A DNA stretch of 52,196 nucleotides from a virus. The position numbers and the translations under genes were made by a program. The DNA lies in IMG/VR virus record IMGVR_UViG_3300024506_000008, positions 1 to 52,196 of that record. One strand, 5' to 3'. The notes below the pieces were generated by a model. That model saw nothing but the letters and a program-made list of their open reading frames with translations, did no database searches and was not told where the DNA came from. How positions within the stretch are numbered: the first letter of the stretch is position 1; every line of letters starts with the position of its first letter. Of the stretch, positions 34,685 to 40,659 are shown in pieces.

Positions 34685-35223
34685 ATAACATTCCTATATT
34701 CGTCGATCTCGACGAGACTCTAATCCATTCTACCTACCCAGTAACTCGTCCTGCTGACGATGCAGTCAGAGTTAGGGCGGGTAATGAGGACTATGATGTT
34801 ATTTTGCGTAATGGCGCACGACAACTCCTCAAAATGCTAAGGAACCGGGGCCAAGTGCATATGCTCACCATTGCTACCCACGACTATGCCTTGGAGATGA
34901 ATAACGTCTTTAAGCTGGATTTCCCAACGCACCGCATCTTCTCGCGCACTCACGTTGCGAATCGTTCGGCCCCAAATATTTTGGCGCCAAGGGCTTATCT
35001 CTTCGATAACCTTCCTCGCAGAGAGAACCGAAACAAGATAGAGTTTTTGCGGAAGATCTCCACAACTGTTATGTACTATCAAGTTTCAGCGTTTGAGGGT
35101 TATCCAGTCCAGCACTTCTCAGAGAAGGAGCTAACCAACTTAATCTCGCGCTTGGACGCCGACATCAATGAATCAAATAGAATTATTAAAGAGACTCCCG
35201 AAAGAGCACTGGACAGAGCATAA
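34681..35223 (+). CDS. HAD-family FCP1/NLI-like phosphatase
   Basis: A 180-residue protein with the phosphatase signature DLDETLIHS (residues 9-17), where the first Asp would be the nucleophile. A middle threonine (TIATHDYA, about 62-69) and later D (YLFDNLP, about 106-112) could complete the active site. It most resembles FCP1/SCP-type enzymes, which remove phosphates from proteins, but a small-molecule substrate cannot be excluded. The C-terminal 40 residues are helical and charged. It precedes the kinase-like gene; the pairing may reflect a common pathway. Confidence 0.7.
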   Translation: MNNIPIFVDLDETLIHSTYPVTRPADDAVRVRAGNEDYDVILRNGARQLLKMLRNRGQVHMLTIATHDYALEMNNVFKLDFPTHRIFSRTHVANRSAPNILAPRAYLFDNLPRRENRNKIEFLRKISTTVMYYQVSAFEGYPVQHFSEKELTNLISRLDADINESNRIIKETPERALDRA

Positions 35224-35386
35224 AGGTAAAGCTATACTGATTAAAGATTTAATAAAGCTGCTGAATGAAGAAGATACTAGTAATGGGATTGCCGGGCGTG
35301 GGGAAGACAACGCTCGCCAAGCACCTCGCAGAGATGTTGGGCGCCGTTCACCTAAACGCCGACGAGATAAGAAAAGAGATTCATAA
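35168..35386 (+). CDS. Overlapping small ORF, uncertain
   Basis: A 72-codon frame starting inside the HAD gene and ending inside the APS-kinase-like gene, in a different frame from both. The first 36 residues (MNQIELLKRLPKEHWTEHKG...) look like a compact helical protein, but the rest is Arg-rich in a way typical of reading the other gene in the wrong frame. It could be a real overlapping gene truncated in function, or chance. Confidence 0.25.
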   Translation: MNQIELLKRLPKEHWTEHKGKAILIKDLIKLLNEEDTSNGIAGRGEDNARQAPRRDVGRRSPKRRRDKKRDS

Positions 35387-35705
35387 AGACTTGGGGTTCT
35401 CGGTTGAGGATAGAATTGAGCACAGTAGAAGAATGGGGATATTGTGCGACATTGTTGCTAGGAGCGACAATTATGTTATTGCTGATTTTGTATGTCCCAC
35501 TTTTGCCACCAGAAAAGCTTTCGGGGATGATTTTTTTATGATTTTTATTGATCGAAAACCCTGCCGCCATTATCCCGACACAACAAAGCTGTTTGAGCCC
35601 CCGCTGGCTCCTGATTTAATAATAACAGAAGGCGGTTCGCCCGCTCTCTGGGCCGAAGTAGCTGCCAAAATGATCCTTTCCAAACAAAACCACTATGACA
35701 TTTGA
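35265..35705 (+). CDS. APS-kinase-like P-loop kinase
   Basis: A 146-residue protein with P-loop GLPGVGKTT (residues 8-16) and motifs close to adenylyl-sulfate kinase: NADEIRKEI (31-39), DLGFSVEDRIEHSRRMG (42-58) and VCPTFATRKAF (76-86). The end APDLIITEGG recalls the family's C-terminal strand. APS kinase makes PAPS from APS and ATP. It is shorter than usual (about 180-200), and the segment around residues 98-110 that should hold the lid with KGLYKKAR is replaced by RKPCRHYPDTTKL. This may mean altered specificity. It is the only candidate PAPS source here for the sulfotransferase. Confidence 0.65.
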   Translation: MKKILVMGLPGVGKTTLAKHLAEMLGAVHLNADEIRKEIHKDLGFSVEDRIEHSRRMGILCDIVARSDNYVIADFVCPTFATRKAFGDDFFMIFIDRKPCRHYPDTTKLFEPPLAPDLIITEGGSPALWAEVAAKMILSKQNHYDI

Positions 35706-35796
35706 TACAAAAAGCGAAAAGTTCCAATTCGTTCTAATGATTCTCGCGATAATTGCTGATATCGCGTTGATAGTCAACATTATTCACCATTGGTGA
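35695..35796 (+). CDS. Tiny membrane peptide (33 aa)
   Basis: Starts at ATG 35695 within the last codons of the kinase-like gene (11-nt overlap) and ends at TGA 35794-35796. The sequence MTFDTKSEKFQFVLMILAII then ADIALIVNIIHHW has one hydrophobic helix (residues 12-30) and charged flanks. Position before a terminator and coupling support a real gene. Similar peptides act in lysis or membrane regulation, but nothing specific can be said. Confidence 0.45.
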   Translation: MTFDTKSEKFQFVLMILAIIADIALIVNIIHHW

Positions 35797-35829
35797 AACT
35801 GGGTCCGCCCGGTTTTTTCGTTCCCCTCG

Positions 35830-35851
35830 GCCCCCATCTGGGGGCTTTTTT
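35830..35851 (+). terminator. Rho-independent terminator
   Basis: Stem GCCCCC/GGGGGC with loop ATCT followed by T6. It ends the plus-strand unit that starts at 31733 and separates it from the small-gene array. Confidence 0.9.
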
Positions 35852-36051
35852 ATTGTTTTTTATAAATACGGGTGGGGGGGGGATATATATAGGGATAAAC
35901 ATAAAGGAGAGATAAAGGGAGTTTCAAATGGTTAAAAATGGGGGAATGCGGACTAAAAACCACCCCCCGCCGTTGCCCTGGGAATCGCGGGGGCGTTTTT
36001 TTGGAAATGGGGGAGGGTGTTTCCAATCGCATTAAAAAATCAAAAAAAAGC
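35852..36051. other. Non-coding gap with G/A-rich sequence and a second terminator
   Basis: A G/A-rich stretch at 35869-35925 has several AGGGA-like blocks but no convincing gene. A strong hairpin CCCCCGC/GCGGGGG (35964-35970 with 35987-35993) with T7 at 35996-36002 is a terminator. The A-run just before 36050 leads into the first small-array promoter. Confidence 0.6.
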
Positions 36052-36080
36052 TTGCGGCACGGTGCCGCGCCCCTATTCTC
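36052..36080 (+). promoter_or_regulatory. Array promoter 1 (TTG-N19-TATTCTC), leaderless
   Basis: GCTTG after an A8 run (TTG 36052-36054), 19 nt, then TATTCTC 36074-36080. ATG at 36090 lies 9 nt after the box, so the mRNA starts at or within a few bases of the start codon. Confidence 0.65.
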
Positions 36081-36089
36081 GGGGACGTA

Positions 36090-36293
36090 ATGAATACCAA
36101 TACTGAAAACAAGCTGAATGTCCTCAAGCGCGGTCGCCTCTACTTCCACACCAAGCTTGGGCGCGTCGAGCGCGCGGTTTTGCAGGACAACGGCAACGTT
36201 GTCCACCGTCACCACGCTGAAACTAACGTCTCCGCCGTGACCTTTTTCCGTCACGCCACGCGCGAAGAAATCGCTTGCTATCTCGGCAAGTAA
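36090..36293 (+). CDS. Small hypothetical protein
   Basis: A 67-residue basic protein, MNTNTENKLNVLKRGRLYFHTKLG, with a beta-like middle (VERAVLQDNGNVVHRHH) and a helical end (REEIACYLGK). It is the first gene of the array, with promoter 1 right upstream and no ribosome binding site. Probably encoded with the next gene, 37 nt downstream. Not recognised. Confidence 0.55.
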   Translation: MNTNTENKLNVLKRGRLYFHTKLGRVERAVLQDNGNVVHRHHAETNVSAVTFFRHATREEIACYLGK

Positions 36294-36330
36294 TCCCATC
36301 CTTTCCCTCAACCTCAACCCACCCAAAAAA

Positions 36331-36579
36331 ATGGAATACCAGACCATCCACAAGACCGAAGCGCAGATCAATGCGGATCGCGCCAACTTCTACTTCGCCA
36401 CGCGCGCGCTGAACGCGAGCCCGTTCTGCCACGCGAGCGACTTCAAAAAGGCCGTTCCCGACTTGACTTGGGAGCAGAGCAACGCCCTCGCCGCTGCGAT
36501 GGTGTCCATCTTGCAAGGCTATCAGGCCGAAGCCGAGACCCGCAACAGCGGGGGCAAGGTGGGCAAGATCGTCTGGTAA
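36331..36579 (+). CDS. Small hypothetical protein
   Basis: An 82-residue protein (MEYQTIHKTEAQINADRANF...), mostly helical with many Ala; DLTWEQSNALAAAMVSILQG is an amphipathic helix. Leader A-run (CCCAAAAAAATG) but no Shine-Dalgarno is seen. No family recognised. GC-rich codon use contrasts with the AT-rich structural genes. Confidence 0.55.
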   Translation: MEYQTIHKTEAQINADRANFYFATRALNASPFCHASDFKKAVPDLTWEQSNALAAAMVSILQGYQAEAETRNSGGKVGKIVW

Positions 36580-36587
36580 GGTTTCCC

Positions 36588-36625
36588 GACACCCCCCTGT
36601 AGGAAAAGCTTACAGGGGGTGTGTC
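36588..36625 (+). terminator. Long inverted repeat after small gene
   Basis: CACCCCCCTGTA pairs with TACAGGGGGTG around a 9-nt loop. There is no T-run directly after it, so it may be an RNA stabiliser or a weak terminator. It lies 9 nt after the stop codon. Confidence 0.45.
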
Positions 36626-36652
36626 AATGGGTACTTCTACGTAGATCGTTAG

Positions 36653-36710
36653 TTTTACAAAATTTTTACAACCGGGCCTGGCCCGGCCAAAAAATACGTA
36701 GTTCTACGCA
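36653..36710 (+). repeat. Array repeat A plus TACGTAG palindrome
   Basis: Two T-run/ACAA units, then CCGGGCCTGGCCCGG at 36672-36686, and TACGTAGTTCTACGCA at 36695-36710 followed by TTGACA. Copy A of eight; this one has both palindromes. A half-palindrome TCTACGTAG also sits upstream near 36636. Confidence 0.75.
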
Positions 36711-36771
36711 TTGACAAGGTTTCTTGCACCCCTTGGCACGGAAAATGTCCCGAAAATAATCAAAAAAAAGC
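36711..36771 (+). promoter_or_regulatory. Extended leader with TTGACA and GGCACG
   Basis: TTGACA at 36711 with a TTGGCACGGAAAATGTCC block about 16 nt later. Copy F at 42066 shares TTGACA, the same spacing and a nearly identical TTGGCACGAAAAATGTCC. Probably a second regulatory or promoter element before promoter 2. Confidence 0.35.
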
Positions 36772-36800
36772 TTGTGTTCGGCTGCGCGCGGTTCATTCTC
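36772..36800 (+). promoter_or_regulatory. Array promoter 2 (TTG-N19-CATTCTC)
   Basis: GCTTG after A8, TTG 36772-36774, 19 nt, CATTCTC 36794-36800. A GTG start codon lies 6 nt after the box, predicting a leaderless message. Confidence 0.6.
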
Positions 36801-36806
36801 TCCCCT

Positions 36807-36992
36807 GTGAACATCATTAATCCCCCCGCCCTCAAGAAGGACCACTACTCCCCGATGTCGGACGTTGACCATATCGGGATGAAAAAGTTTCTGGACGATA
36901 TGGCTGCGCTGTTCGTCGCGGAAGAAGACGCTTGGGACCGCACGTTTCAATACGGCGCCGATGTGGGCCTTGACACCGGCCCGACTTCCTGA
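36807..36992 (+). CDS. Small hypothetical protein, GTG start
   Basis: About 61 residues from GTG at 36807 (MNIINPPALKKDHYSPMSDV...). The frame is open further upstream, but the promoter at 36772-36800 rules that out; GTG sits exactly where ATG sits in other units. An ATG at 36855 (MSDVDHIGM) is an alternative. The sequence is acidic and helical (KKFLDDMAALFVAEEDAWDR). A terminator follows 8 nt after the stop. Confidence 0.5.
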   Translation: MNIINPPALKKDHYSPMSDVDHIGMKKFLDDMAALFVAEEDAWDRTFQYGADVGLDTGPTS

Positions 36993-36999
36993 ATCTCTC

Positions 37000-37026
37000 G
37001 GGGGCGAGAAATCGCCCCCTTTTTTC
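37000..37026 (+). terminator. Rho-independent terminator
   Basis: Stem GGGGGCGA/TCGCCCCC with GAAA loop and T7. It ends the 36807 gene unit and has the same tetraloop style as other terminators in the array. Confidence 0.85.
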
Positions 37027-37050
37027 TACTAAAAAAACACGAAAAAAAGC

Positions 37051-37079
37051 TTGCGGTTACCCTCTCTCTCCTTACTCTC
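37051..37079 (+). promoter_or_regulatory. Array promoter 3 (TTG-N19-TACTCTC), leaderless
   Basis: GCTTG after an A7 run, TTG 37051-37053, 19 nt, TACTCTC 37073-37079. ATG at 37086 is 6 nt after the box. The sequence between is an unusual CT repeat. Confidence 0.6.
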
Positions 37080-37085
37080 TCTCTC

Positions 37086-37316
37086 ATGAACATTGAACCT
37101 GTGGAAATCACCATCAACGGCGAAGTTTACTTCTACCGCGCGGAGCTTGAGGCGACGCGCAACGGTCGCGCCGAGGTGCTCGACATCGTCGTTGAAAATC
37201 TGGACGGCGATATCATCGAGGACGACGCCATCGTCCGCGCGTGCCTGCGCGATGCGCTGGCCGATTTCAACACCGAGCCGTACTACCCCCTGCCCCGCAG
37301 GGAGTGGCAGGGTTAA
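37086..37316 (+). CDS. Small hypothetical protein
   Basis: A 76-residue acidic protein (MNIEPVEITINGEVYFYRAELEATR...). An N-terminal beta hairpin EITINGEVYFYRAEL, then a helix DAIVRACLRDALADF, look like a small alpha/beta fold. It has its own promoter and terminator (9 nt after the stop). No family recognised. Confidence 0.55.
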   Translation: MNIEPVEITINGEVYFYRAELEATRNGRAEVLDIVVENLDGDIIEDDAIVRACLRDALADFNTEPYYPLPRREWQG

Positions 37317-37325
37317 CCCTAGCGG

Positions 37326-37347
37326 GGGGCGAAAGCCCCTTTTTTTT
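37326..37347 (+). terminator. Rho-independent terminator
   Basis: GGGGC/GCCCC stem with GAAA loop and T8, right after the 37086 gene. Same tetraloop style as the other array terminators. Confidence 0.85.
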
Positions 37348-37411
37348 CGCCCTGTTGTGTCGGAAAATCTTACATAACCTTGTCAAGTAGGTAGTAATAC
37401 GTAGAGATGCA

Positions 37412-37466
37412 TTTTTACAAATTTTTTACAACCGGGCCCGGCCCGGTCAATACGTAGTTCTACTTA
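37412..37466 (+). repeat. Array repeat B plus TACGTAG palindrome
   Basis: Two T-run/ACAA units, CCGGGCCCGGCCCGG at 37432-37446 (centre base changed), TACGTAGTTCTACTTA at 37451-37466. A TACGTAG half-site is also near 37398. Confidence 0.7.
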
Positions 37467-37477
37467 CCAAATAAAAA

Positions 37478-37506
37478 TTGACCGCACGCAAAACTGAGTC
37501 ATTCTC
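37478..37506 (+). promoter_or_regulatory. Array promoter 4 (TTG-N19-CATTCTC)
   Basis: TTGACC at 37478, 19 nt after TTG, CATTCTC 37500-37506. Here ATG at 37530 is 23 nt after the box, so the predicted leader is about 17 nt; no Shine-Dalgarno is present in it. Confidence 0.55.
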
Positions 37507-37529
37507 TGTCCTGCAACCATCATCATCCT

Positions 37530-37859
37530 ATGATCAACCTGCCCCTCACCCTCACCGAAGCCTCCCTTGTTCTGTCCGCCCTGCGCGATGTCAGCGGTCG
37601 CGTCAATATGCCCCAACTGGAGACCATCATCGACAACCTCAATTCGGCCTACCTCGTTGCCGAGCAGGACAGCGACGAGCCGTTTGACGGCTTCCGCAGC
37701 GACGCCGAGGCTGACGGCGACGCCCTCGCCTCCGCTGGGCACGGCACCAACGAGGACTACCAGCCCGCGCACCCCGCCGAGGACGCCCATCTGGACTCCT
37801 ATTGGGAGGAGCGGAACGAGGGGGGCTACTACAACCCTTGGGAGGACGACGGGGTGTGA
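37530..37859 (+). CDS. Small acidic hypothetical protein
   Basis: A 109-residue protein with a helical first half (TLTEASLVLSALRDVSG...NMPQLETIIDNLNSAYL) and an acidic, disordered second half rich in D/E/A (SDEPFDGFRSDAEADGDALA). The end YWEERNEGGYYNPWEDDG is acidic-aromatic. Strongly acidic proteins of this kind sometimes mimic DNA; no homology supports that here. Own promoter and terminator. Confidence 0.5.
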   Translation: MINLPLTLTEASLVLSALRDVSGRVNMPQLETIIDNLNSAYLVAEQDSDEPFDGFRSDAEADGDALASAGHGTNEDYQPAHPAEDAHLDSYWEERNEGGYYNPWEDDGV

Positions 37860-37862
37860 GCG

Positions 37863-37889
37863 GGGGGGCGCAAGCCCCCCTTTTTTTTT
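37863..37889 (+). terminator. Rho-independent terminator
   Basis: GGGGGGC/GCCCCCC stem with GCAA loop and T9, right after the 37530 gene. Confidence 0.9.
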
Positions 37890-37892
37890 ACC

Positions 37893-37939
37893 ATTTTTTT
37901 ACAACCGGGCCTGGCCCGGCCACTACGTAGTTCTACGTA
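37893..37939 (+). repeat. Array repeat C plus perfect TACGTAG palindrome
   Basis: T-run/ACAA, CCGGGCCTGGCCCGG at 37905-37919, then perfect TACGTAGTTCTACGTA at 37924-37939 followed by TTGAC. The T-run is shared with the terminator just before. Confidence 0.8.
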
Positions 37940-38023
37940 TTGACTTCCCCCCCCTGCCCCCCCCAAACTTTTATTTGTCTATTTCGTATTTGCTGATTTG
38001 CTAATTTTTTAGCAAAAAAAAGC

Positions 38024-38052
38024 TTGCACAGCGCCCACAGTCTGTCAGTTTG
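38024..38052 (+). promoter_or_regulatory. Array promoter 5 (TTG-N19-CAGTTTG), variant
   Basis: A8-run, GCTTG, TTG 38024-38026, 19 nt, CAGTTTG 38046-38052; ATG at 38060 is 7 nt after. The spacing holds but the box is poor. TCAGTTTG also resembles the TAnnTTTG box of Bacteroidota promoters. Confidence 0.4.
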
Positions 38053-38059
38053 CCGACCT

Positions 38060-38596
38060 ATGCCAAACTGGTGCCAAAACAAATTGCTCGTCTGGGGAAA
38101 AGACTTGACCGCCTTCCGTGAGTGGCTGGGTGAAGATGTCGAGTTGACCCTTGCCAAGATTGCCCCCACGCCCAACGAATTGATCGAGCGTCAAGCTCCG
38201 TTCAAGGGAACAGAAGAGGAAAGCATCGCCTTTGTCGTGAAGTACGGTTACGACAACTGGTACGACTGGAACGTGCATAATTGGGGCACCAAATGGGACA
38301 TCGAAGCCGAGTTTGACGAGGTGTCGAGCAATGAAAATATGATGTTTTTTTCTTTTGATTCGGCTTGGAGCCCGCCCACCATTGCAATCAAAAAGCTTTC
38401 TGCGATGTTTCCCGCGAACTTCCAAATCATCTACGCCGAGGAAGGCAACGGTTTTGCGGGCTATGAAATCTTCAATGAGGGCGAAACTATCGAGACCGTG
38501 AGCTTGACCTTGGAAGAATCGAACAAAAAAGATTGGCAAGAATTTGTGCGCGAACACTTTGGGTGGGAGCCGCAAGAAGATGAGGAAAACGCTTGA
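38060..38596 (+). CDS. DUF1281/YubB-type ferredoxin-like protein
   Basis: A 178-residue protein with MPNWCQN at the start (a family hallmark), then YDWNVHNWGTKWD (about 73-85) and FDSAWSPP (about 104-111). The family has a ferredoxin-like fold and is common on plasmids and in phages; molecular function is unknown. ATG at 38060 gives exactly the family start, whereas the longer frame from 38024 does not. It has a single transcription signal and no terminator directly after. Confidence 0.75.
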   Translation: MPNWCQNKLLVWGKDLTAFREWLGEDVELTLAKIAPTPNELIERQAPFKGTEEESIAFVVKYGYDNWYDWNVHNWGTKWDIEAEFDEVSSNENMMFFSFDSAWSPPTIAIKKLSAMFPANFQIIYAEEGNGFAGYEIFNEGETIETVSLTLEESNKKDWQEFVREHFGWEPQEDEENA

Positions 38597-38621
38597 TCGG
38601 CGCTTGGCCTGTGGTATCTTG
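38593..38621 (+). promoter_or_regulatory. Array promoter 6 (TTG-N19-TATCTTG), leaderless
   Basis: The TTG at 38593-38595 overlaps the previous gene's stop; 19 nt; TATCTTG 38615-38621. ATG at 38630 is 8 nt after. Also has GCTTG like the other units. Confidence 0.5.
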
Positions 38622-38629
38622 TTTCCCGT

Positions 38630-38929
38630 ATGAATAACAACCTACGTTCCATCATCGAGAAGATCGTTGCCAACGGCGCCGCTATCGTGTCGTTTGACTA
38701 CCCTGACAAGGACGGCGCGACTAAGCGCCGCAACGGCGTGATCGGCTACAAGCCTTTCGGCCACCGCGTTTGGGGTGAGCACGAAAGCAAAGCGATTGTG
38801 GTTTCCAAGGCTGGCAACGAGTTCTTGACCGTCAAGACGAACAACGAGGACACGCCCACGGGCCACGCTTACAAGAGTTTCAACCTCGAAAAGATCAGTA
38901 ACTTCACCCATAAGGGCATCACCGTCTAA
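38630..38929 (+). CDS. Small hypothetical protein
   Basis: A 99-residue basic protein (MNNNLRSIIEKIVANGAAIVSFDYPDKDGATKRRNGVIG...). A helix is followed by beta strands with several charged residues (FGHRVWGEHESKAIVVSKAG), a layout like small SH3-type or nucleic-acid-binding proteins. It is 2 nt before a small overlapping reading frame and close to the SleB-like gene. Not recognised. Confidence 0.55.
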   Translation: MNNNLRSIIEKIVANGAAIVSFDYPDKDGATKRRNGVIGYKPFGHRVWGEHESKAIVVSKAGNEFLTVKTNNEDTPTGHAYKSFNLEKISNFTHKGITV

Positions 38930-38931
38930 GT

Positions 38932-39102
38932 ATGAATGTCTTCAAAATTGCGAAATTAATCCTTGCGTTCAATTGGAACACTGATAAAGTTCAGGAATAT
39001 GCAAAACAAAATGGTTTCCCTCCTGCTTCTGACAGCGACCTTTTCTGGGGCGGCTTCGTTGCCGCAAGTGCAGAGCGTCACGGTTACAGTCTCCCAGACT
39101 GA
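38932..39102 (+). CDS. Small reading frame overlapping the hydrolase gene
   Basis: A 56-residue frame (MNVFKIAKLILAFNWNTDKV...) begins 2 nt after the previous stop and overlaps the hydrolase start by about 100 nt in another frame. Its amino-acid content is protein-like (NGFPPASDSDLFWGGFVAAS). Either it is a real overlapping gene or chance; its place and quality leave it open. Confidence 0.35.
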   Translation: MNVFKIAKLILAFNWNTDKVQEYAKQNGFPPASDSDLFWGGFVAASAERHGYSLPD

Positions 39103-39442
39103 AGTGGTCGCCGCTACCCTCATTATGGAGGCGGGCGGCGAGGGGCGCGAAGGTATGGAGGCGGTCCGCGAAGTGATCGCCAATCGTGCCAAGGGCAAGG
39201 GCGAGATGATCGTTTGCCTCGCCCCCAAGCAATTCTCTTGTTGGAACGGTCTTGCTGTCGGCACGGGAATTGAAAAGGCAAAGCGTCACAAGAATTGGGC
39301 GCTTGCTCTGGAGATTGCGCGGGGCAAGCTCACGAACCACACGAAAGGCGCCACGCATTACCACAACGGAACGGTGTCCCCCAGTTGGGCAAGCAAGCTC
39401 AAAAAGACTGTTAAGATAAAAAATCACGTTTTTTACCGATGA
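38999..39442 (+). CDS. SleB-type cell wall hydrolase (probable endolysin)
   Basis: A 147-residue protein from ATG 38999 (MQNKMVSLLLLTATFSGAAS), which has a signal-peptide-like N-terminus to about residue 19. The domain has VVAATLIMEAGGEGREGME (37-55), VREVIANRA, CLAPKQFSCWN (73-83) and ATHYHNGTVSPSWA (about 116-129): the SleB/Hydrolase_2 family, which cleaves the peptidoglycan sugar chain; E44 is the likely catalytic residue. A signal peptide implies export to the periplasm by the host. Longer in-frame starts exist upstream but do not form a signal. Confidence 0.75.
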   Translation: MQNKMVSLLLLTATFSGAASLPQVQSVTVTVSQTEVVAATLIMEAGGEGREGMEAVREVIANRAKGKGEMIVCLAPKQFSCWNGLAVGTGIEKAKRHKNWALALEIARGKLTNHTKGATHYHNGTVSPSWASKLKKTVKIKNHVFYR

Positions 39443-39609
39443 AAAACAAAATTGCAATCTGGGTTGAGGGCGGCGCCATTCAAGGCATCCGCTCCTCTGT
39501 TGACATAGAGGTTGAGATCATTGACCTTGACCTTGAAAATACCGATAAAGACGAGGCGGAAGCTAAGTGGGAGACTTATCAAACCGAATTGCCTTTTGAA
39601 GTAAGTTAA
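39439..39609 (+). CDS. Small acidic phage protein (56 aa)
   Basis: ATG at 39439 overlaps the hydrolase stop by 4 nt. The sequence MKNKIAIWVEGGAIQGIRSS then VDIEVEIIDLDLENTD is a beta strand-loop-strand with an acidic end. Such proteins (start K-IA-W-EGG-IQ) recur among phages with unknown function. Coupled to the hydrolase by overlap. Confidence 0.6.
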   Translation: MKNKIAIWVEGGAIQGIRSSVDIEVEIIDLDLENTDKDEAEAKWETYQTELPFEVS

Positions 39610-39621
39610 GGGGCGGCAGGG

Positions 39622-39637
39622 TGGGGAAAATTCCCCA
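39622..39637. repeat. Palindrome TGGGGAAAATTCCCCA
   Basis: A 16-bp palindrome. Its reverse complement, TGGGGAATTTTCCCCA, occurs twice in the spanin-like gene at 45093-45108 and 45123-45138. Possibly a protein-binding site. Confidence 0.45.
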
Positions 39638-39643
39638 CTTTGG

Positions 39644-39678
39644 CCGGGCCTGGCCCGGTTGTAAAAATTATGTAAAAA
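39644..39678 (-). repeat. Array repeat D (reverse orientation)
   Basis: CCGGGCCTGGCCCGG at 39644-39658 followed by TTGTAAAAA and TGTAAAAA: the T-run/ACAA unit read on the minus strand. It lies between converging genes and has no TACGTAG palindrome. Confidence 0.75.
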
Positions 39679-39799
39679 TCGTCCCCACCCCTTGACAAGG
39701 GGCGGGGGCTCTCGGCGGCGCTATTTCTTCAAACTTCGCTTTGTCAGTAGAAAAGCTACTACTAGGAGAAACAGTAGAACAGAAAAGAAAAAGTTTGCG

Positions 39800-40495
39800 T
39801 CACGCACGGATGACAAAGCCGGAAACGTCTTGCTTTGCTTTGCCCTTTGCCTTTAGGGCAACCAGTTTGTTCGCGCCGTCAAGAAAGCGCAAGTCGTGCC
39901 GGTCACCGTCCACCACTTGGAAACCGTTCCAAGTTTTCGGGAAGACTGAAGAAAGGAAGACCGCCGCCACGTTACCGCCGTTGCAAAGGACATCGAGCGC
40001 CTGACTCTCGTTTTCCTCGCTGCGCGAGAAAGTCAAGTGATAATTTGAAGGCATCGCGCCCTTGGCAAATTGAAGCGCGCGGATAGGTGACTTTGTGTAA
40101 TCGTAGAATTGCACGGAAGGGAACTTGTCGAAAATGCCGAGGCGCTCCCACGAAATGTCACTCGTTCCGTTCAAACGCACGCAAGGCTTCAATCCGTTCG
40201 CGATTGCGTACTTGACGAAAGCGGCGATATCGGCAAGCAAAAGAGCCTTGAAGGTGGCGAAATCATCGAAAAACAGTTGCGTCCGGCGCACGCGCGCAGC
40301 TTGCACGGAATTCATTTGACCGCGTCCGGCGGTGTAAAGGCACGCAAGCGTGCAGTTTTTTGAGCGCCACTTGCAAACCTCGCCACGGCCCGCAAGGCGC
40401 GCGGGCGCAAGGTAAAGGATTGCCGTCAGCCACCCGAAAGCCTCGCCCTTGGAGGTTTTCGCATCGGAATTGCAGGAGAGCAAGTTAAGTTTCAT
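39800..40495 (-). CDS. GP88-family phage protein
   Basis: About 231 residues from ATG 40495 (MKLNLLSCNSDAKTSKGEAF); a longer frame from 40570 is not supported by a promoter. The part YLAPARLAGRGEVCKWRSKNC then TLACLYTAGRGQ (about 28-60) has C41, C48 and C52, characteristic of a conserved phage family called gene product 88. Later parts are VKYAIANGLKPCVRLNG and QFYDYTKS. The Cys cluster suggests metal or Fe-S binding. Function unknown. The -10 box TATTCTT lies 7 nt before ATG. Confidence 0.6.
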   Translation of the reverse strand: MKLNLLSCNSDAKTSKGEAFGWLTAILYLAPARLAGRGEVCKWRSKNCTLACLYTAGRGQMNSVQAARVRRTQLFFDDFATFKALLLADIAAFVKYAIANGLKPCVRLNGTSDISWERLGIFDKFPSVQFYDYTKSPIRALQFAKGAMPSNYHLTFSRSEENESQALDVLCNGGNVAAVFLSSVFPKTWNGFQVVDGDRHDLRFLDGANKLVALKAKGKAKQDVSGFVIRA

Positions 40496-40502
40496 ACGGG
40501 GA

Positions 40503-40509
40503 AAGAATA
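40503..40509 (-). promoter_or_regulatory. Array-type -10 box (TATTCTT)
   Basis: On the minus strand TATTCTT lies 7 nt before ATG 40495. A TTG 19 nt upstream is missing (nearest is 22 nt), so this is a partial match. Confidence 0.45.
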
Positions 40510-40562
40510 GGCGCGCGCGGAGATAAATAAACAAAAAAAATGCAATGGCCCCAATTTCTTTG

Positions 40563-40603
40563 CTTGACACGGCGGCGGCGCGGCGGGCGGCGGGGGCGTC
40601 AAG
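40563..40603. repeat. CTTGAC/GTCAAG inverted repeat around GC-rich core
   Basis: CTTGAC and GTCAAG flank a GCG/GGC-rich core of 29 nt. It lies in a GC-rich gap next to array repeat E. It might be a hairpin or paired -35 elements; no more can be said. Confidence 0.35.
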
Positions 40604-40623
40604 GCTTTTCTGAGGGAGGGGGA

Positions 40624-40659
40624 TTTTTTACAAATTTTTTACAACCGGGCCTGGCCCGG
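40624..40659 (+). repeat. Array repeat E
   Basis: Two T-run/ACAA units and CCGGGCCTGGCCCGG at 40645-40659, between two minus-strand genes. No TACGTAG palindrome follows; instead CCCCCCTAGGGG-type sequence. Confidence 0.75.

Noticed and set aside
35924-36034. Small frame MVKNGGMRTKN... after AAGGGAG
   Set aside because: It runs through a terminator hairpin, T-run and A-runs; content is poor (poly-Pro, Gly).
36711-36806. Extended N-terminus of the 36807 gene from an ATG at 36711
   Set aside because: It would translate through repeat A's neighbour, the TTGACA element and promoter 2.
37093-38004. Arg/Ser/Pro-rich frames in the small-gene array
   Set aside because: They overlap better genes in other frames and arise from high GC content.
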